Shown here piece by piece: positions 36,389 to 45,497 of a stretch of 64,000 nt of DNA. The position numbers were made by a program, and so were the translations under genes. Source of the DNA: Rhodopseudomonas sp. P2A-2r (GTDB lineage Bacteria > Pseudomonadota > Alphaproteobacteria > Rhizobiales > Xanthobacteraceae). How positions within the stretch are numbered: the first letter of the stretch is position 1; every line of letters begins with the position of its first letter. Below the pieces are notes generated by a model, which was not told the DNA's origin, ran no database searches, and saw only the letters and a list, made by a program, of their open reading frames with translations. The stretch lies in contig NZ_CP110389.1 of NCBI RefSeq assembly GCF_026015985.1, positions 1,830,001 through 1,894,000 on the forward strand, written 5' to 3'.

Positions 36389-37380
36389 ATGTCAACTCCG
36401 GCGCTCGCCGCACCGATCCCTTCCAGCACGGCCGCCCCCTCCGCGCTCGCCGGCACCCTAACGACGTACCGCGTGCCGCTGTCGATTGTGGCGCTGTGCC
36501 TGCTGCCGTGGCTGCTGCCGTCGCAGGCGCTTGCCGTCAACGTGCTGATCTACGGCGTGCTGGCGGTGGGCTACAATCTGCTGTTTGGCTACACGGGCAT
36601 GCTGTCGTTCGGTCACGCGGCGTTCTTCGGCGCCGGCGCTTACATCACCGGCATTGCCATCGGCCGGTTCGGCATTCCGTGGTTTGCGGCGGTGCCGCTC
36701 GGCGTGCTCTGCGGCGGCGTGCTGGCCTTCATCATCGGAATGCTCTCGACGCGTACGCGGGGGATCTACTTCTCGATGGTGACGCTGGCGCTGGCGCAGC
36801 TGATCTACTACGCCGCGCTGCAGGCATCGTCCTGGACCGGTGGCGAGAACGGTCTGCGCGGCTTCACCGTGGAGAGCATCAACCTGGTCGGATGGAAGAT
36901 CAATTTCCTCGATCCGGTGAACAAGTACTACATCCTGCTGGCATTCGCGGCGCTGGCACTGTGGGCGGTCTCGCGCATCCTGAATTCGCCGTTCGGCGCG
37001 GCCATCGAGGCGATCCGCGAGAATGAGCGTCGCGCGCGGACCTGCGGCTTCGATATCGAACTGACCAAGCTGCTGGCCTTCACCTTGTCGGGCCTGATCT
37101 GCGCGCTGGCCGGCACCATGACGGCGCTTCACCTCGCCTTCGTGCCGCTGGACCTTCTGCACTATCAGACCTCGGGCATGATCGTGATGATGACCCTGTT
37201 GGGCGGCGCACGCAGCTTTTTGGCCCGTTCGTCGGCGCGCTGGTGTTCCTGCTGATGGAGGATGTGTTCTCGCTGTGGACGTCGCACTGGCAGATCATCG
37301 TTGGATCGATCTTCGTTCTTTTCGTCCTGTTCCTGCCCAAAGGTATCTGGGGCACCTTCTTGGCAAAGGTCATTCGATGA
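36389..37380 (+). pseudogene. livM: Branched-chain-amino-acid-type ABC transporter permease, LivM (frameshifted near C terminus)
   Basis: LivM with NLLFGYTGMLSFGHAAFFGAGAY, RTRGIYFSMVTLAL and GGENGLRGF. The frame breaks after GGARSF at the TTTTT run 37217-37221; one added T gives GGARSFFGPFVGALVFLLMEDVF and runs to the TGA at 37378-37380, where it overlaps livG by ATGA. Restored length about 330 residues, normal. Almost certainly a homopolymer undercall, not a real defect. Confidence 0.85.
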
Positions 37381-38140
37381 ACGCGCCGCTTCTTGCCGTT
37401 AACAACATCGGATGCAGGTTTGGCGGCTTCGTCGCGCTGGAGGGCGTCACCACCACGTTCCTGCCGGGCAAGGTGACGTCGATCATCGGACCGAACGGCG
37501 CCGGCAAGAGCACCTTCTTCAACCTGCTGTCGGGGGTGCTGACGCCGTCGAGCGGATTGATCCGGTTCAAGGGCAAGGATCTGTCGGGAACGCCCCAGCA
37601 TCAGTTCGTGCATCTCGGAATCGCGCGGTCATACCAGATCACCAACATCTTTCCCGACCTCAGCGTGCACGAGAATGTCCGCGTCGCGGCCCAGGCGACC
37701 GCGGGGGCCGTTCGCGCTACAATATCTGGACCAACCGAAACAGTTTTTCCGAACTCGGTGCAAAGGCCGACGCCGCACTCGAGTCGGTTGGGCTGATCGG
37801 CCGGCGCAATGACATCGCGAAATATTTGGCCCATGGCCAGCAGCGCGCCCTCGAAGTGGCCATCTCGGTGGTTTCCGATCCCGAAGTTCTGCTGCTGGAC
37901 GAGCCGACCGCGGGCATGGGACCGGAGGAGACCAAGGAGATGGTGGCGCTGCTGGAGAAGCTGGCGGCGCAGCGGACCATACTCCTCGTTGAGCACAAAA
38001 TGAAGATGATCCTCGGCCTCAGCGATCGCATCCTCGTGCTGCATCACGGTCGCCTGATCGCCGATGGCTCGCCGCACGACATCCAGACGGACCCCGAGGT
38101 CCGTCGCGTCTATCTGGGACAGAACGATGGCTATGCTTGA
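37377..38140 (+). pseudogene. livG: Branched-chain-amino-acid-type ABC transporter ATP-binding protein, LivG (frameshifted)
   Basis: Walker A GPNGAGKST and LivG motif ARSYQITNIFPDLSV are in the first frame; Walker B LLLDEPTAGMGP and VEHKMKMILGLSDR in the next. The switch is at the GGGGG run 37703-37707: adding one G joins QATAGG to RSRYNIWTN and yields about 254 residues. A frameshift of this type in the gene next to another homopolymer frameshift argues for sequence error. Confidence 0.85.
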
Positions 38141-38837
38141 AACCACGGACCTGCACGCTTGGTACGGCTCGAGTCATACCCTGCACGGCGTGTCGATCTC
38201 GGTTGCCCAGGGCGAGGTCGTTGCGTTGGTCGGCCGCAACGGCGCGGGCAAGACCACCACGATCCGTTCGGTTATGGGATTGATGCCGAAGACCACCGGC
38301 GCGATGCGCTTCGCCGGCACGGATCTGTCGCCGCTGCGCGCCCACCAGCGCTTCAAGCTCGGCCTCGCTTATGTTCCGGAAGAGCGTCGCATCGTGCCCG
38401 GGCTAACGGTGCGGGAGAACCTGCAGCTTGGTCTGGTCGCCAGCGACGCCAAGATCAACGAGCGCGTCGCGATCGACGAGATCGCTGAAAGCTTCCCGCG
38501 CCTGAAAGAGCGCCTCGATCAGGAGGCGGTGACCATGTCGGGCGGCGAACAGCAGATGCTGGCAATAGCGCGAGCGATGATCGCCAAGCCGAAGATGATC
38601 CTGCTCGACGAACCCTCCGAAGGCATCATGCCGGTGCTGGTCGAGGAGATGGGCGTGTTGTTTCGTCGCCTACGCGATGAGGGCGTCACGCTGCTGCTAG
38701 TGGAGCAGAATGTCGAATGGGCGCTGCGGCTCGCCGATCGCGCAATCATCATCGACCAGGGTGAGGTGGTCTATGAGAGCAGTGCCGCGGCCCTGCTCGC
38801 CGACAAGGAAATCCAGGAGCGCTACTGCGCGGTCTGA
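38127..38837 (+). CDS. livF: Branched-chain-amino-acid-type ABC transporter ATP-binding protein, LivF
   Basis: 236 residues from ATG 38127 (ATG 38133 equally possible). Walker A GRNGAGKTT, YVPEERRIVPGLTVRENL, signature MSGGEQQML, Walker B LLDEPSEGIMP and VEQNVEWALRLADR. Overlaps livG. Last gene of the operon; the convergent LysR gene ends 11 bp away. Confidence 0.92.
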   Translation: MAMLETTDLHAWYGSSHTLHGVSISVAQGEVVALVGRNGAGKTTTIRSVMGLMPKTTGAMRFAGTDLSPLRAHQRFKLGLAYVPEERRIVPGLTVRENLQLGLVASDAKINERVAIDEIAESFPRLKERLDQEAVTMSGGEQQMLAIARAMIAKPKMILLDEPSEGIMPVLVEEMGVLFRRLRDEGVTLLLVEQNVEWALRLADRAIIIDQGEVVYESSAAALLADKEIQERYCAV

Positions 38838-38847
38838 AGCGCCGTCG

Positions 38848-39785
38848 TCAGGACGGCGCCGAGAATCCGCCGGCCAGCCGTTCGCGCAGGAACGACACCA
38901 GCGCCTCCACGGTGCGCGGCACCTGCGGCGCATAGGGGCGGATGGCGAACAATTGCTCGCCGAACGCGCCGACCACGCGCCAATCGGCCAGCACCGGATG
39001 CAGCCGGCCGGCGGCGATCTCCTGCTGGGCGCTGAAGTCCGGCACCAAGGCGATGCCGAGCCCGGCAAGTGCCGCCTCACGCAACACCTCGCTGTTGTTG
39101 GCGGCGAACACACCGGAAATCTTCACGATGATCCGCCCGCTCTTGCCCTTGCGCGGCTCGAACGCCCAAGTCGGCGCCACGCTGTCGCGCAGATAGTGCA
39201 GGCAATCATGGGCGCCGAGATCCTCCGGTCGGGCCGGCGTGCCGCGGCGCTTCAGATAGCTGCGGCTGGCGACCAGCACTGACTGGGTATCGCAGAGTTT
39301 CCACGCCACATGGGTATCCGGCACCGTGGCGACGTGGCGGACCGCAAGGTCGAATCCTTCTTTCGCCAGCGAGCTCAGGCGATCCGACAGTTCGAGCTCG
39401 ATGCGGACCTCCGGATACAGCCGGAGAAAGTCGGGGATCAGCGGCACGATGCGCTGCCGTCCCAGCGCCACCGGCACGGTGACGCGCAGCACCCCCGCGG
39501 CGCGCCGGCGAGATCCTTCACCCCCGCGAAATTGCGCTCGATCTCGGCAAAGGACGCGCGCGTGGAGTCGACCAGATGCTGCCCGGCCTCGGACAGCCGC
39601 ACGCTGCGCGTGGTGCGCCGGACCAGCGGCACGCCGATCGCCTGCTCGAGCTCGCTGACACGGTGGCTCATGGCCGCCTTGCTGACGCCGAGCCGGCCGG
39701 CGGCGGCCGTGAAGCTGCCGGTCTCGGCCAGCACGCCGAGCCAATGCAGATGCGACCACAGCGATTCCACCTTCTTGGTTTTCAT
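38848..39785 (-). pseudogene. LysR-family transcriptional regulator (frameshifted)
   Basis: N-terminal HTH reads [39 protein letters not shown]; the effector domain, in another frame, reads [32 protein letters not shown]. They join by adding one base to the CCCCC run 39492-39496 on the + strand ([12 protein letters not shown]), giving about 312 residues. ATG 39785 is preferred to 39800 because the latter overlaps a perfect inverted repeat that looks like its operator. Divergent from mmsA and probably its regulator. Confidence 0.85.
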
Positions 39786-39793
39786 CGGTCTAT

Positions 39794-39811
39794 TGTTCAA
39801 TATCTTGAACA
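39794..39811. promoter_or_regulatory. Candidate LysR-type operator
   Basis: TGTTCAA-TATC-TTGAACA, a perfect 7-bp inverted repeat with T-N-A symmetry typical of LysR sites, in the 103-bp region between the LysR gene and mmsA. Confidence 0.6.
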
Positions 39812-39888
39812 GTCAGTCCAATCATTTGATCTGTGGTCGCGGGAGCGCGGCCGCTAAATACACCGGACGTTTCAACCGAGGACCGATC

Positions 39889-41406
39889 ATGAGCACGCCA
39901 GCCTATTCAGCCACCCAGGACGTCGGAAACTTCATCGACGGCGCGCCGTCCGCGCTTGCGGCAAACCGAAGGCAGGCGGTCTACAACCCGGCGACCGGTG
40001 CCGTGGCGCGACAGGTGGTGTTGTCCTCCGTCGAGGAGGTGAACGACGCGGTCAAGAGCGCGCGTCGCGCCTTCCCGGCCTGGGCCGATATGCCGCCGAT
40101 CCGCCGCGCCCGCATCATGAACAAGTTCCTAGCGCTGATGAACGAGCACACCGACACGCTGGCGGCGATGATCACCGCCGAGCACGGCAAGGTATTCTCC
40201 GATGCCCAGGGCGAGGTCGCGCGCGGCATCGACATCATTGAATTCGCCTGCGGCATTCCGCAGCTCCTGAAGGGCGACTACACCGACCAGGTCTCCACCG
40301 GCATCGACAACTGGACCATGCGCCAGCCGCTCGGCGTGGTCGCTGGCATCACCCCGTTCAACTTCCCGGTGATGGTGCCGTGCTGGATGTTCCCGGTGGC
40401 GATTGCCGCCGGCAACTGCTTCATCCTGAAGCCGAGCGAACGCGATCCCTCGCCGTCGTTGTTCATGGCGGACCTGCTGATGCAGGCGGGGCTGCCAAAG
40501 GGCGTGTTCAACGTGGTGCAGGGCGACAAGGTCGTCGTCGACGCGCTGCTGCAGCATCAGGGCGTCTCCGCCGTCAGCTTCGTCGGCTCGACGCCGATCG
40601 CCCACTATGTGCACCAGCAGGGCGCGCAATACGGCAAGCGCGTGCAGGCGCTCGGCGGCGCAAAGAACCACATGGTTGTCATGCCCGACGCCGACCTTAA
40701 CCAGGCCGTGGATGCGCTGATCGGTGCCGGCTTCGGCTCGGCTGGGGAGCGCTGCATGGCGATCTCGGTCGCCGTGCTGGTCGGCGATGTCGGCGACAAG
40801 ATCGTCCCGCTGCTTGCCGAGCGGGTCAAGCAGCTGAAGATCCTCAACGGCATGGAAGCAGCGGCGGAAATGGGCCCGGTCGTGACGAAGCAGGCGCTGG
40901 AGCGCATCGAAGGCTATATCGGCCTCGGTGTCGAGGAAGGTGCCAAGCTGGTCGTCGACGGTCGCGGCATCAAAGTCGCCGGTCACGAGAACGGCTTCTT
41001 CACCGGCGGCACGCTGTTCGACAACGTCACGCCGGAGATGAAGATCTACAAGGAAGAGATTTTTGGGCCGGTGCTGTCCTGCGTCCGCGTCGCCGATTTC
41101 GCCGAAGCGTTGCAGCTGATCAACGACCACGAGTTCGGCAACGGCGTGTCCTGCTACACCCGCGACGGCAATGTCGCCCGCGAGTTTTCGCGCCGCGTCC
41201 AGGTCGGCATGGTCGGCATCAACGTGCCGATCCCGGTGCCGATGGCCTGGCATGGCTTCGGCGGCTGGAAGCGCAGCCTGTTCGGCGACATGCATGCCTA
41301 CGGCGAGGAAGGCGTGCGCTTCTACACCAAGCAGAAGTCGATCATGCAGCGCTGGCCGGAAAGCACGGCGCACGGCGCCGAATTCGCGATGCCGACGGCA
41401 AAATAG
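39889..41406 (+). CDS. mmsA: Methylmalonate-semialdehyde dehydrogenase (CoA-acylating)
   Basis: 505 residues from the ATG at 39889 (upstream frame to 39310 is antisense to the LysR gene). Family-specific pattern: [58 protein letters not shown] and catalytic Cys289 in GERCMAISV; the usual ALDH general-base Glu is replaced by Asn in GGAKNH, as expected for the CoA-dependent enzyme. Converts methylmalonate or malonate semialdehyde to propionyl- or acetyl-CoA, in valine, beta-alanine, pyrimidine or inositol breakdown. Confidence 0.93.
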   Translation: MSTPAYSATQDVGNFIDGAPSALAANRRQAVYNPATGAVARQVVLSSVEEVNDAVKSARRAFPAWADMPPIRRARIMNKFLALMNEHTDTLAAMITAEHGKVFSDAQGEVARGIDIIEFACGIPQLLKGDYTDQVSTGIDNWTMRQPLGVVAGITPFNFPVMVPCWMFPVAIAAGNCFILKPSERDPSPSLFMADLLMQAGLPKGVFNVVQGDKVVVDALLQHQGVSAVSFVGSTPIAHYVHQQGAQYGKRVQALGGAKNHMVVMPDADLNQAVDALIGAGFGSAGERCMAISVAVLVGDVGDKIVPLLAERVKQLKILNGMEAAAEMGPVVTKQALERIEGYIGLGVEEGAKLVVDGRGIKVAGHENGFFTGGTLFDNVTPEMKIYKEEIFGPVLSCVRVADFAEALQLINDHEFGNGVSCYTRDGNVAREFSRRVQVGMVGINVPIPVPMAWHGFGGWKRSLFGDMHAYGEEGVRFYTKQKSIMQRWPESTAHGAEFAMPTAK

Positions 41407-41417
41407 GTCTGCCGATT

Positions 41418-41452
41418 GATCCGGTGCGAGGCAATTATTCTCGCACCGGATC
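41418..41452 (+). terminator. Strong hairpin after mmsA
   Basis: Perfect 13-bp stem GATCCGGTGCGAG/CTCGCACCGGATC with a nine-base loop, 12 bp after the stop. No T run follows, so it may be a Rho-dependent or mRNA-stabilising hairpin. Confidence 0.65.
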
Positions 41453-41788
41453 AAACCGGGACAAAAAGGCTGCCGAGTGGAATCGACGGCTACCGATGCC
41501 TAGATGGCGCCACATGGCCGCCAACGTAGGAGCGTGCTCGGCCCGTATAGCCCGCGTCGCGCGGCCAACAACATCTTCGCCGGGGACGGGACGCGCCACC
41601 GCATGACCACGCTGGAGTTAGCTCAGCTCTGAGCGCCCGTTTAGCATAGGGCATGGGGTGTATCATTCTATACACTACGGCCCGGCAGGCGATCCAGTTC
41701 CAGAGCCGCTCATCCATCGTCTCGCGTTAGCGTTCGCAACGATTTCCTTCAATTGACTGGAAGCAAGTGACGGCATTTCCTTCGCATC
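41453..41788. other. Left flank of the 21-bp repeat region
   Basis: No gene supported. Base composition falls visibly towards A+T from about 41630 onward, marking the start of an island between mmsA and the P450 gene. Degenerate repeat-like pieces (CGTTCGCAACGATTTCCTTC) occur near 41731. Confidence 0.4.
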
Positions 41789-41914
41789 CGATTCAACACT
41801 TTGAAACAGCGATTCAAAGACGTGCAAGTGCGTTGCAAAGTTCGGTAAACCTGATTCATATCGACATAATTCCGATTCAGATCCCATGATTTCCGTTACT
41901 TTTATCATGTAAGG
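41789..41914. repeat. Phased 21-bp repeat cluster A (six units)
   Basis: Six adjoining units of exactly 21 bp, starting at 41789, 41810, 41831, 41852, 41873 and 41894. Each begins with CGATTCA, CGTTGCA, TGATTCA or CGTTACT; the rest is degenerate. Two helical turns per unit would put every unit on one face of the DNA. Confidence 0.8.
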
Positions 41915-42082
41915 TGAATACCCCTTTGCGATCTTCGCGACGGACGACGATTTTCGAACATGTGCCGCGCCACCAGCCATTGGTTCAGCAGTTGGAGACC
42001 ATCTCGCTCTGTCGGCGACCTTGTCCAATTCCCAGACATGTCGAAATCAGTTGCCGCGTACGCGATCGCAGTTGCGCATTTA

Positions 42083-42166
42083 CGATTCAAACTCAGAGAA
42101 TGACGATTCAAATCCCGAAATCTTCGTTTCATCGTTCAATAGCCGCGCTGCAGACATGGCAAAATC
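42083..42166. repeat. Phased 21-bp repeat cluster B (four units)
   Basis: Units at 42083, 42104, 42125 and 42146, beginning CGATTCAAAC, CGATTCAAAT, CGTTTCATC and CGCTGCAG. Preceded by GCAGTTGCGCATTT at 42068-42081, which also precedes cluster D at the same distance. Cluster B starts exactly 14 x 21 bp after cluster A. Confidence 0.75.
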
Positions 42167-42197
42167 CACGCAAGTGAGCTCCGCATTTTGAAACATC

Positions 42198-42302
42198 TGA
42201 TTCAAAGCCCGATATTTACGTTGCAAAGTTCGATATCGATGATTCGAGATCAGACAGCGCCGATTCAATGTTAAGTATATGCGTTGCATTCCTTGAATGA
42301 CG
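42198..42302. repeat. Phased 21-bp repeat cluster C (five units)
   Basis: Units at 42198, 42219, 42240, 42261 and 42282, beginning TGATTCAAAG, CGTTGCAAAG, TGATTCGAG, CGATTCAATG and CGTTGCATT. Offset from cluster B by 5.5 units, so it is half a unit (about one helical turn) out of register. Confidence 0.8.
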
Positions 42303-42480
42303 CTTACGCTATTGATCTGTAACGGGGCGACCGCAAGATTTCGCCATGCGCAAGCTCACATACGTTCCCGGAGACTGCTTAGTCAGGCTTTCCCCCGTGT
42401 TTGATGTTCGGGGCAACCCGGGGCAAGTTGCGCAAACAGCAACTAAAGTTGCACCAGACGCAGAAGCAGTTGCGCATTTT

Positions 42481-42585
42481 TGATTCAAAGTTCGAAAATG
42501 GCGATTCAAAGCCAGATATCTTCGTTGCAATCCTCGAGTTTTGCGTTGCGGAGTCCGAAATTTCCGATTCAGAATGTGATGTGGG
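42481..42585. repeat. Phased 21-bp repeat cluster D (five units)
   Basis: Units at 42481, 42502, 42523, 42544 and 42565, beginning TGATTCAAAG, CGATTCAAAG, CGTTGCAATC, CGTTGCGGAG and CGATTCAGAA. Preceded by GCAGTTGCGCATTT at 42466-42479, identical to the leader of cluster B. Confidence 0.8.
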
Positions 42586-42957
42586 CGAGGCGCCGCGGGA
42601 GCGGCGTTCACGCGTTGCCGGGGGACTAGTCGCTTTCTTCCATCGATTGCGATCTCAGAGACGCGACACGGGTTCGCCAAAACGCCCGGCCTCCGATCGT
42701 CTTTTCCGCCTGGTCAAACGCTCGTAACGACCCCGGTCCTTCCGACGGTCCGTCCGATTTCTCGAAGGTCGCTCGATATCACCTGATTTTCCGCATTCAG
42801 CCAAGGGTTTGATTTCGATCAGCATCGAGGCCTGGTCGAAGGAAAGAATCTCTGCCGGCGCAGATTTGTCGCTTGCTCCGACCAGACGCATACTCGAATG
42901 GCTGGAACGTGTGTGCCGCGGGGGCCAGCGTAATGAACATTTTCCGGAGGATTGCTG
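42586..42957. other. Leader of the small-protein/sigma/ParA/AAA+ gene set
   Basis: No gene supported. Contains the ribosome site CGGAGG at 42945-42950 of the next gene. The promoter is not clear by eye; the repeat clusters end about 370 bp before the first gene. Confidence 0.4.
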
Positions 42958-43272
42958 ATGCGTAGACCGATCACGCAACGCCGCGCTGAGCAAGCGGAGC
43001 AGCAGCGGGCGTATCGCTTGCAGCAGACTGCGTTGCGCAAACCGTCGCGTGACGATGTGGCGAGGGTGGCGCTCCACCTGATGATCACTGAAGCTCTGCG
43101 CACCCCGGATGCTAAATTCGGGTCGTGGTGTGATCACCTCGTTTTGCTCCTGGCAGCCCAGGGTTTCGACCGTGATGCTGCATATCGCCGAATTGACCAA
43201 CTGGTGGAGCGCTACGCTGACGGCTGGCTAGCACAGCGCAAGCCTCATCTGGCACGGCCGGGCGCGGGTTGA
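42958..43272 (+). CDS. Small basic protein of unknown function
   Basis: 104 residues. The ATG at 42958 has CGGAGG seven bases upstream, so this is a real gene. The N-terminal third is rich in Arg and Gln (MRRPITQRRAEQAEQQRAY, a likely basic helix that could bind DNA or RNA); the rest is predicted helical with a conserved-looking WCDHLVLLLAAQGFD core. Not recognised as a known family. First gene of the island operon and closest to the 21-bp repeats, so a role in binding them can be proposed but is untested. Confidence 0.7.
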   Translation: MRRPITQRRAEQAEQQRAYRLQQTALRKPSRDDVARVALHLMITEALRTPDAKFGSWCDHLVLLLAAQGFDRDAAYRRIDQLVERYADGWLAQRKPHLARPGAG

Positions 43273-43600
43273 CGCCCAGCAGTTGGTGTATTCCCCCGTT
43301 ACTTCACCCAACGGCGTTGACGTCTGAATCGCCTTCCAGACTGCCGCTCGCAAGGTGCCTGGACTGTTTTCGGGCGGGCCGTGACGCACCTTCCGGAAGC
43401 ACTTCCCCAGCCGCCGGCTTCATTCGGCCAGTATATCGAGTGGCTGTCGGATCTCCGGCCAGGCGTTGGATGCCGCAATGGGACGCTGGCTGGATGGTTG
43501 ACCAGATGAGGCCAGCGAGCGGGCGGTCCACAAAATAGGATCTAGATCCTAGACAACCCTTTGGGATCCTGCCAGGTTCGCCCCAGGCAAAGGAGCGCAC
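43273..43600. other. Gap before the sigma-factor gene
   Basis: An 89-codon frame (43269-43538) is proline/serine-rich without a ribosome site or motif and is not taken as a gene. The right end carries a 16-bp palindrome and the ribosome site CAAAGGAG of the sigma gene. Confidence 0.45.
43536..43551. promoter_or_regulatory. Perfect 16-bp palindrome upstream of the sigma-factor gene
   Basis: TAGGATCTAGATCCTA is its own reverse complement and ends 49 bp before the sigma-factor ATG. A half-similar GGGATCCT follows at about 43562. It is A/T-containing in an otherwise GC-rich setting, so it is a good candidate operator for the operon. Confidence 0.55.
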
Positions 43601-44176
43601 ATGTCACCGTCCAGGTTTCCCCCGAAATATATCGAACGCATCATCGCTCTGCGGCCGGCCCTGCGCCGCCAGGCCACGTTTCTGATCGGTAGACGGACCC
43701 AGATCGGTGCCCCTGACGATTACGTACAGGACACGATGATCACTGCGCTGATGAGCGCGGATCGGTATGCCGAGGACAATCTGTCCGGCTGGTTGATGTC
43801 CATTCTGAACAGCCACATCCGGAATGCGCGCCGCCGCGCTCACGTCCGCACCTCGGTGCCACTGTCGCCGGTGACTACGGATGACGGCGATGCAGTAACG
43901 ATCGACCTGCCGGTCGCCGCGCCCCAGGAACTCAGGCTTGACGTCGCCGATGCGTTGGCAGCGCTTTCTACGTTGCGGGTGGTCGATCAAGAGATCATCT
44001 ATCTCGCGCGGATCGAAGAACTGTCGCATGACGAGATCGCGGCACGGCTCGGATTGCCGATCGGCACCCTGCATGCGCGGTTGTCCCGCGCAACCGCGCG
44101 GTTGCGCGCTGCATATGACGCAGAACCGGGCGGGCCGGAGACGCTGGGTTGCGCTCGTTCTCGTCGTGCCGCGTGA
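43601..44176 (+). CDS. ECF-like RNA polymerase sigma factor
   Basis: 191 residues, region 2 and region 4 only. Region 2 (about 36-80): DDYVQDTMITALMSADRY, NLSGWLMSILNSHIRNARRRA. Region 4 (about 115-168): ALSTLRVVDQEIIYLARIEELSHDEIAARLGLPIGTLHARLSRA, a clear sigma-70 HTH. No linked anti-sigma factor with a zinc motif is seen. CAAAGGAG lies upstream of the ATG. In an operon with a ParA-like and an AAA+ protein, it may direct transcription of this island or be controlled by those ATPases. Confidence 0.85.
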   Translation: MSPSRFPPKYIERIIALRPALRRQATFLIGRRTQIGAPDDYVQDTMITALMSADRYAEDNLSGWLMSILNSHIRNARRRAHVRTSVPLSPVTTDDGDAVTIDLPVAAPQELRLDVADALAALSTLRVVDQEIIYLARIEELSHDEIAARLGLPIGTLHARLSRATARLRAAYDAEPGGPETLGCARSRRAA

Positions 44177-44186
44177 GAATGCCATC

Positions 44187-44966
44187 ATGACCATGCAGAT
44201 TTATCTGGTCGCCGGTCTCAACGGCGGCGGCGGCCGCAGCCTGACCGCTGCGCTGCTCGCGTACGGACTGCACTTACAGGATAGACCGACGATCCTGGTG
44301 CGACAGACCTACCATGGCCTTCTCTCGACGATTGAGCCGCTCGAGGCAACGCTACCGGTAACGTGCTGCGAGCTGATGCTGCCAGCCCCCTATGCGCTTC
44401 CGTCGGACCTCAGCGCCGGACTGGCGACCATGATCCACAGCGCCGACGCTCGCTTTGTGACTGCGTTGCGCGAGATGGCCATGGCCGAGGTAGGCAAAGA
44501 CGGACATGTCGTAGTGGATCTATGCTGCAACGAGCGCGCCGCGAATGCCGCCACTATGCGCGATGCGTCAATGGTGCTGATACCGGCGCGCGCGTCGGTT
44601 CTAGAAATCGATTGGGCGGTGCGCACCTTCGCGCGGGCCCGCGACGTCCAGCGTTATCGTGATATCGCCGTGCCGACGCTCATCGCAACCATTGTTCCGG
44701 ACAGCGGGCGTACCCACCAGATAGATGTGCTGGGTCGCATGCTGCGCGACTGCGATCCGCATCGCGAACTCCTGCCGGGTGAGCCGCGGGAGGTGGCAAT
44801 CGAGGTCCCGTTCCTCGACGAGAGTACCCTGATGACGCTCTTCGACGAACGCTCGATCTGGCAGAATCCGCTTTTGAGCGCTCAATGCCGCGCCTTCGCG
44901 ACAGCAGCGGCGGTTCGGGCCGATGCGTTCATGCTCATGCTGGCTGAAGATGACGGTGATCTTTGA
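44187..44966 (+). CDS. ParA/MinD-like P-loop protein with degenerate Walker A
   Basis: 259 residues (ATG 44187 or 44193), 10 bp after the sigma gene. The start MQIYLVAGLNGGGGRSLTAALLAYGL resembles the deviant Walker A of ParA proteins (KGGxGKS) but both lysines are replaced: Asn12 and Arg17. The strand HVVVDLCCNERAANAATMRDA corresponds to the Walker A'/switch region and LIPARASVLEIDWAVRTF to a later ParA segment. Without the lysines, ATP hydrolysis may be weak or lost. Also possibly a VirC1-like or SIMIBI-class relative. Function unknown; partition-like or scaffold role inferred. Confidence 0.65.
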   Translation: MTMQIYLVAGLNGGGGRSLTAALLAYGLHLQDRPTILVRQTYHGLLSTIEPLEATLPVTCCELMLPAPYALPSDLSAGLATMIHSADARFVTALREMAMAEVGKDGHVVVDLCCNERAANAATMRDASMVLIPARASVLEIDWAVRTFARARDVQRYRDIAVPTLIATIVPDSGRTHQIDVLGRMLRDCDPHRELLPGEPREVAIEVPFLDESTLMTLFDERSIWQNPLLSAQCRAFATAAAVRADAFMLMLAEDDGDL

Positions 44967-45089
44967 CGTTCAAGCGAACTCCGTCAGCCGCCCGTGGTCT
45001 CAACAGCATTGCTTGCCGGATGGGCGTGCCAAGGCAGGCAGCCTTGGTGCCTCCCCCGGTTGACCCGTTCTGACCAACGAAAGACTTCC

Positions 45090-45497
45090 ATGCTGACCAA
45101 AATGTTTCCATTTCTCGATCCAGTTCACATCACGCGCGCATTATCAGACCGGCTACAAGCGTTGGCCGAGGATTGCCTCATGCTGGAACATGACCTCACG
45201 TTCGTGTCGGTGCGATTGCGCACCGCACCAATGCTTGATTCCTATGTCCCCGTGCTCTCGCCGCTCGGCCTGCATCTCGTCGGCCAGGTCACGCAGCATC
45301 CGCTGCTAGGATCGCGCAGAATCGTCACTTCACAGGTCTGGGTTGCCGATCCGGAAGGACACTGGGCTCGGACTCTCTCACGATTCTACCGCCTGGGACG
45401 CCCCGCCGATCCCGACGATTGCGATCGCATCCTCGCAACCTCGCCGTTTACGTTCGACGGCTGCGACGAAGCCGGCTGGTCCGGAGACGTCAATTGA
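45090..45497 (+). CDS. Protein of unknown function in the sigma/ParA/AAA+ operon
   Basis: 135 residues from the ATG at 45090 (the frame is open from 44994 but earlier starts lack ribosome sites). Begins MLTKMFPFLDPVHITRALSDRLQ and contains LEHDLTFVSVRLRTAPMLDSYVPV; mixed alpha/beta, soluble, no motif recognised. Its stop overlaps the TTG start of the AAA+ gene (TTGA), indicating coupled translation and probably physical partnership. Confidence 0.7.
   Translation: MLTKMFPFLDPVHITRALSDRLQALAEDCLMLEHDLTFVSVRLRTAPMLDSYVPVLSPLGLHLVGQVTQHPLLGSRRIVTSQVWVADPEGHWARTLSRFYRLGRPADPDDCDRILATSPFTFDGCDEAGWSGDVN

Noticed and set aside
38064..38126. Extended N terminus of LivF
   Set aside because: Would lie inside livG and reads as Arg-rich antisense-like sequence; ATG 38127 gives the normal family start.
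41789..42585. CRISPR array
   Set aside because: Units are contiguous, degenerate and 21 bp with no unique spacers; no cas genes are near.
42309..42680. Reverse-strand protein with LNRxFRT-like seven-residue repeats (also 42080-42289 and forward 42401-42727)
   Set aside because: The repeats come from the 21-bp DNA units, which keep frame by length. The frames start and stop within single clusters, exist on both strands and have no ribosome sites.
43269..43538. 89-residue protein after the small basic protein
   Set aside because: Overlaps the previous stop region, lacks a ribosome site and reads as low-complexity Pro/Ser/Arg sequence.
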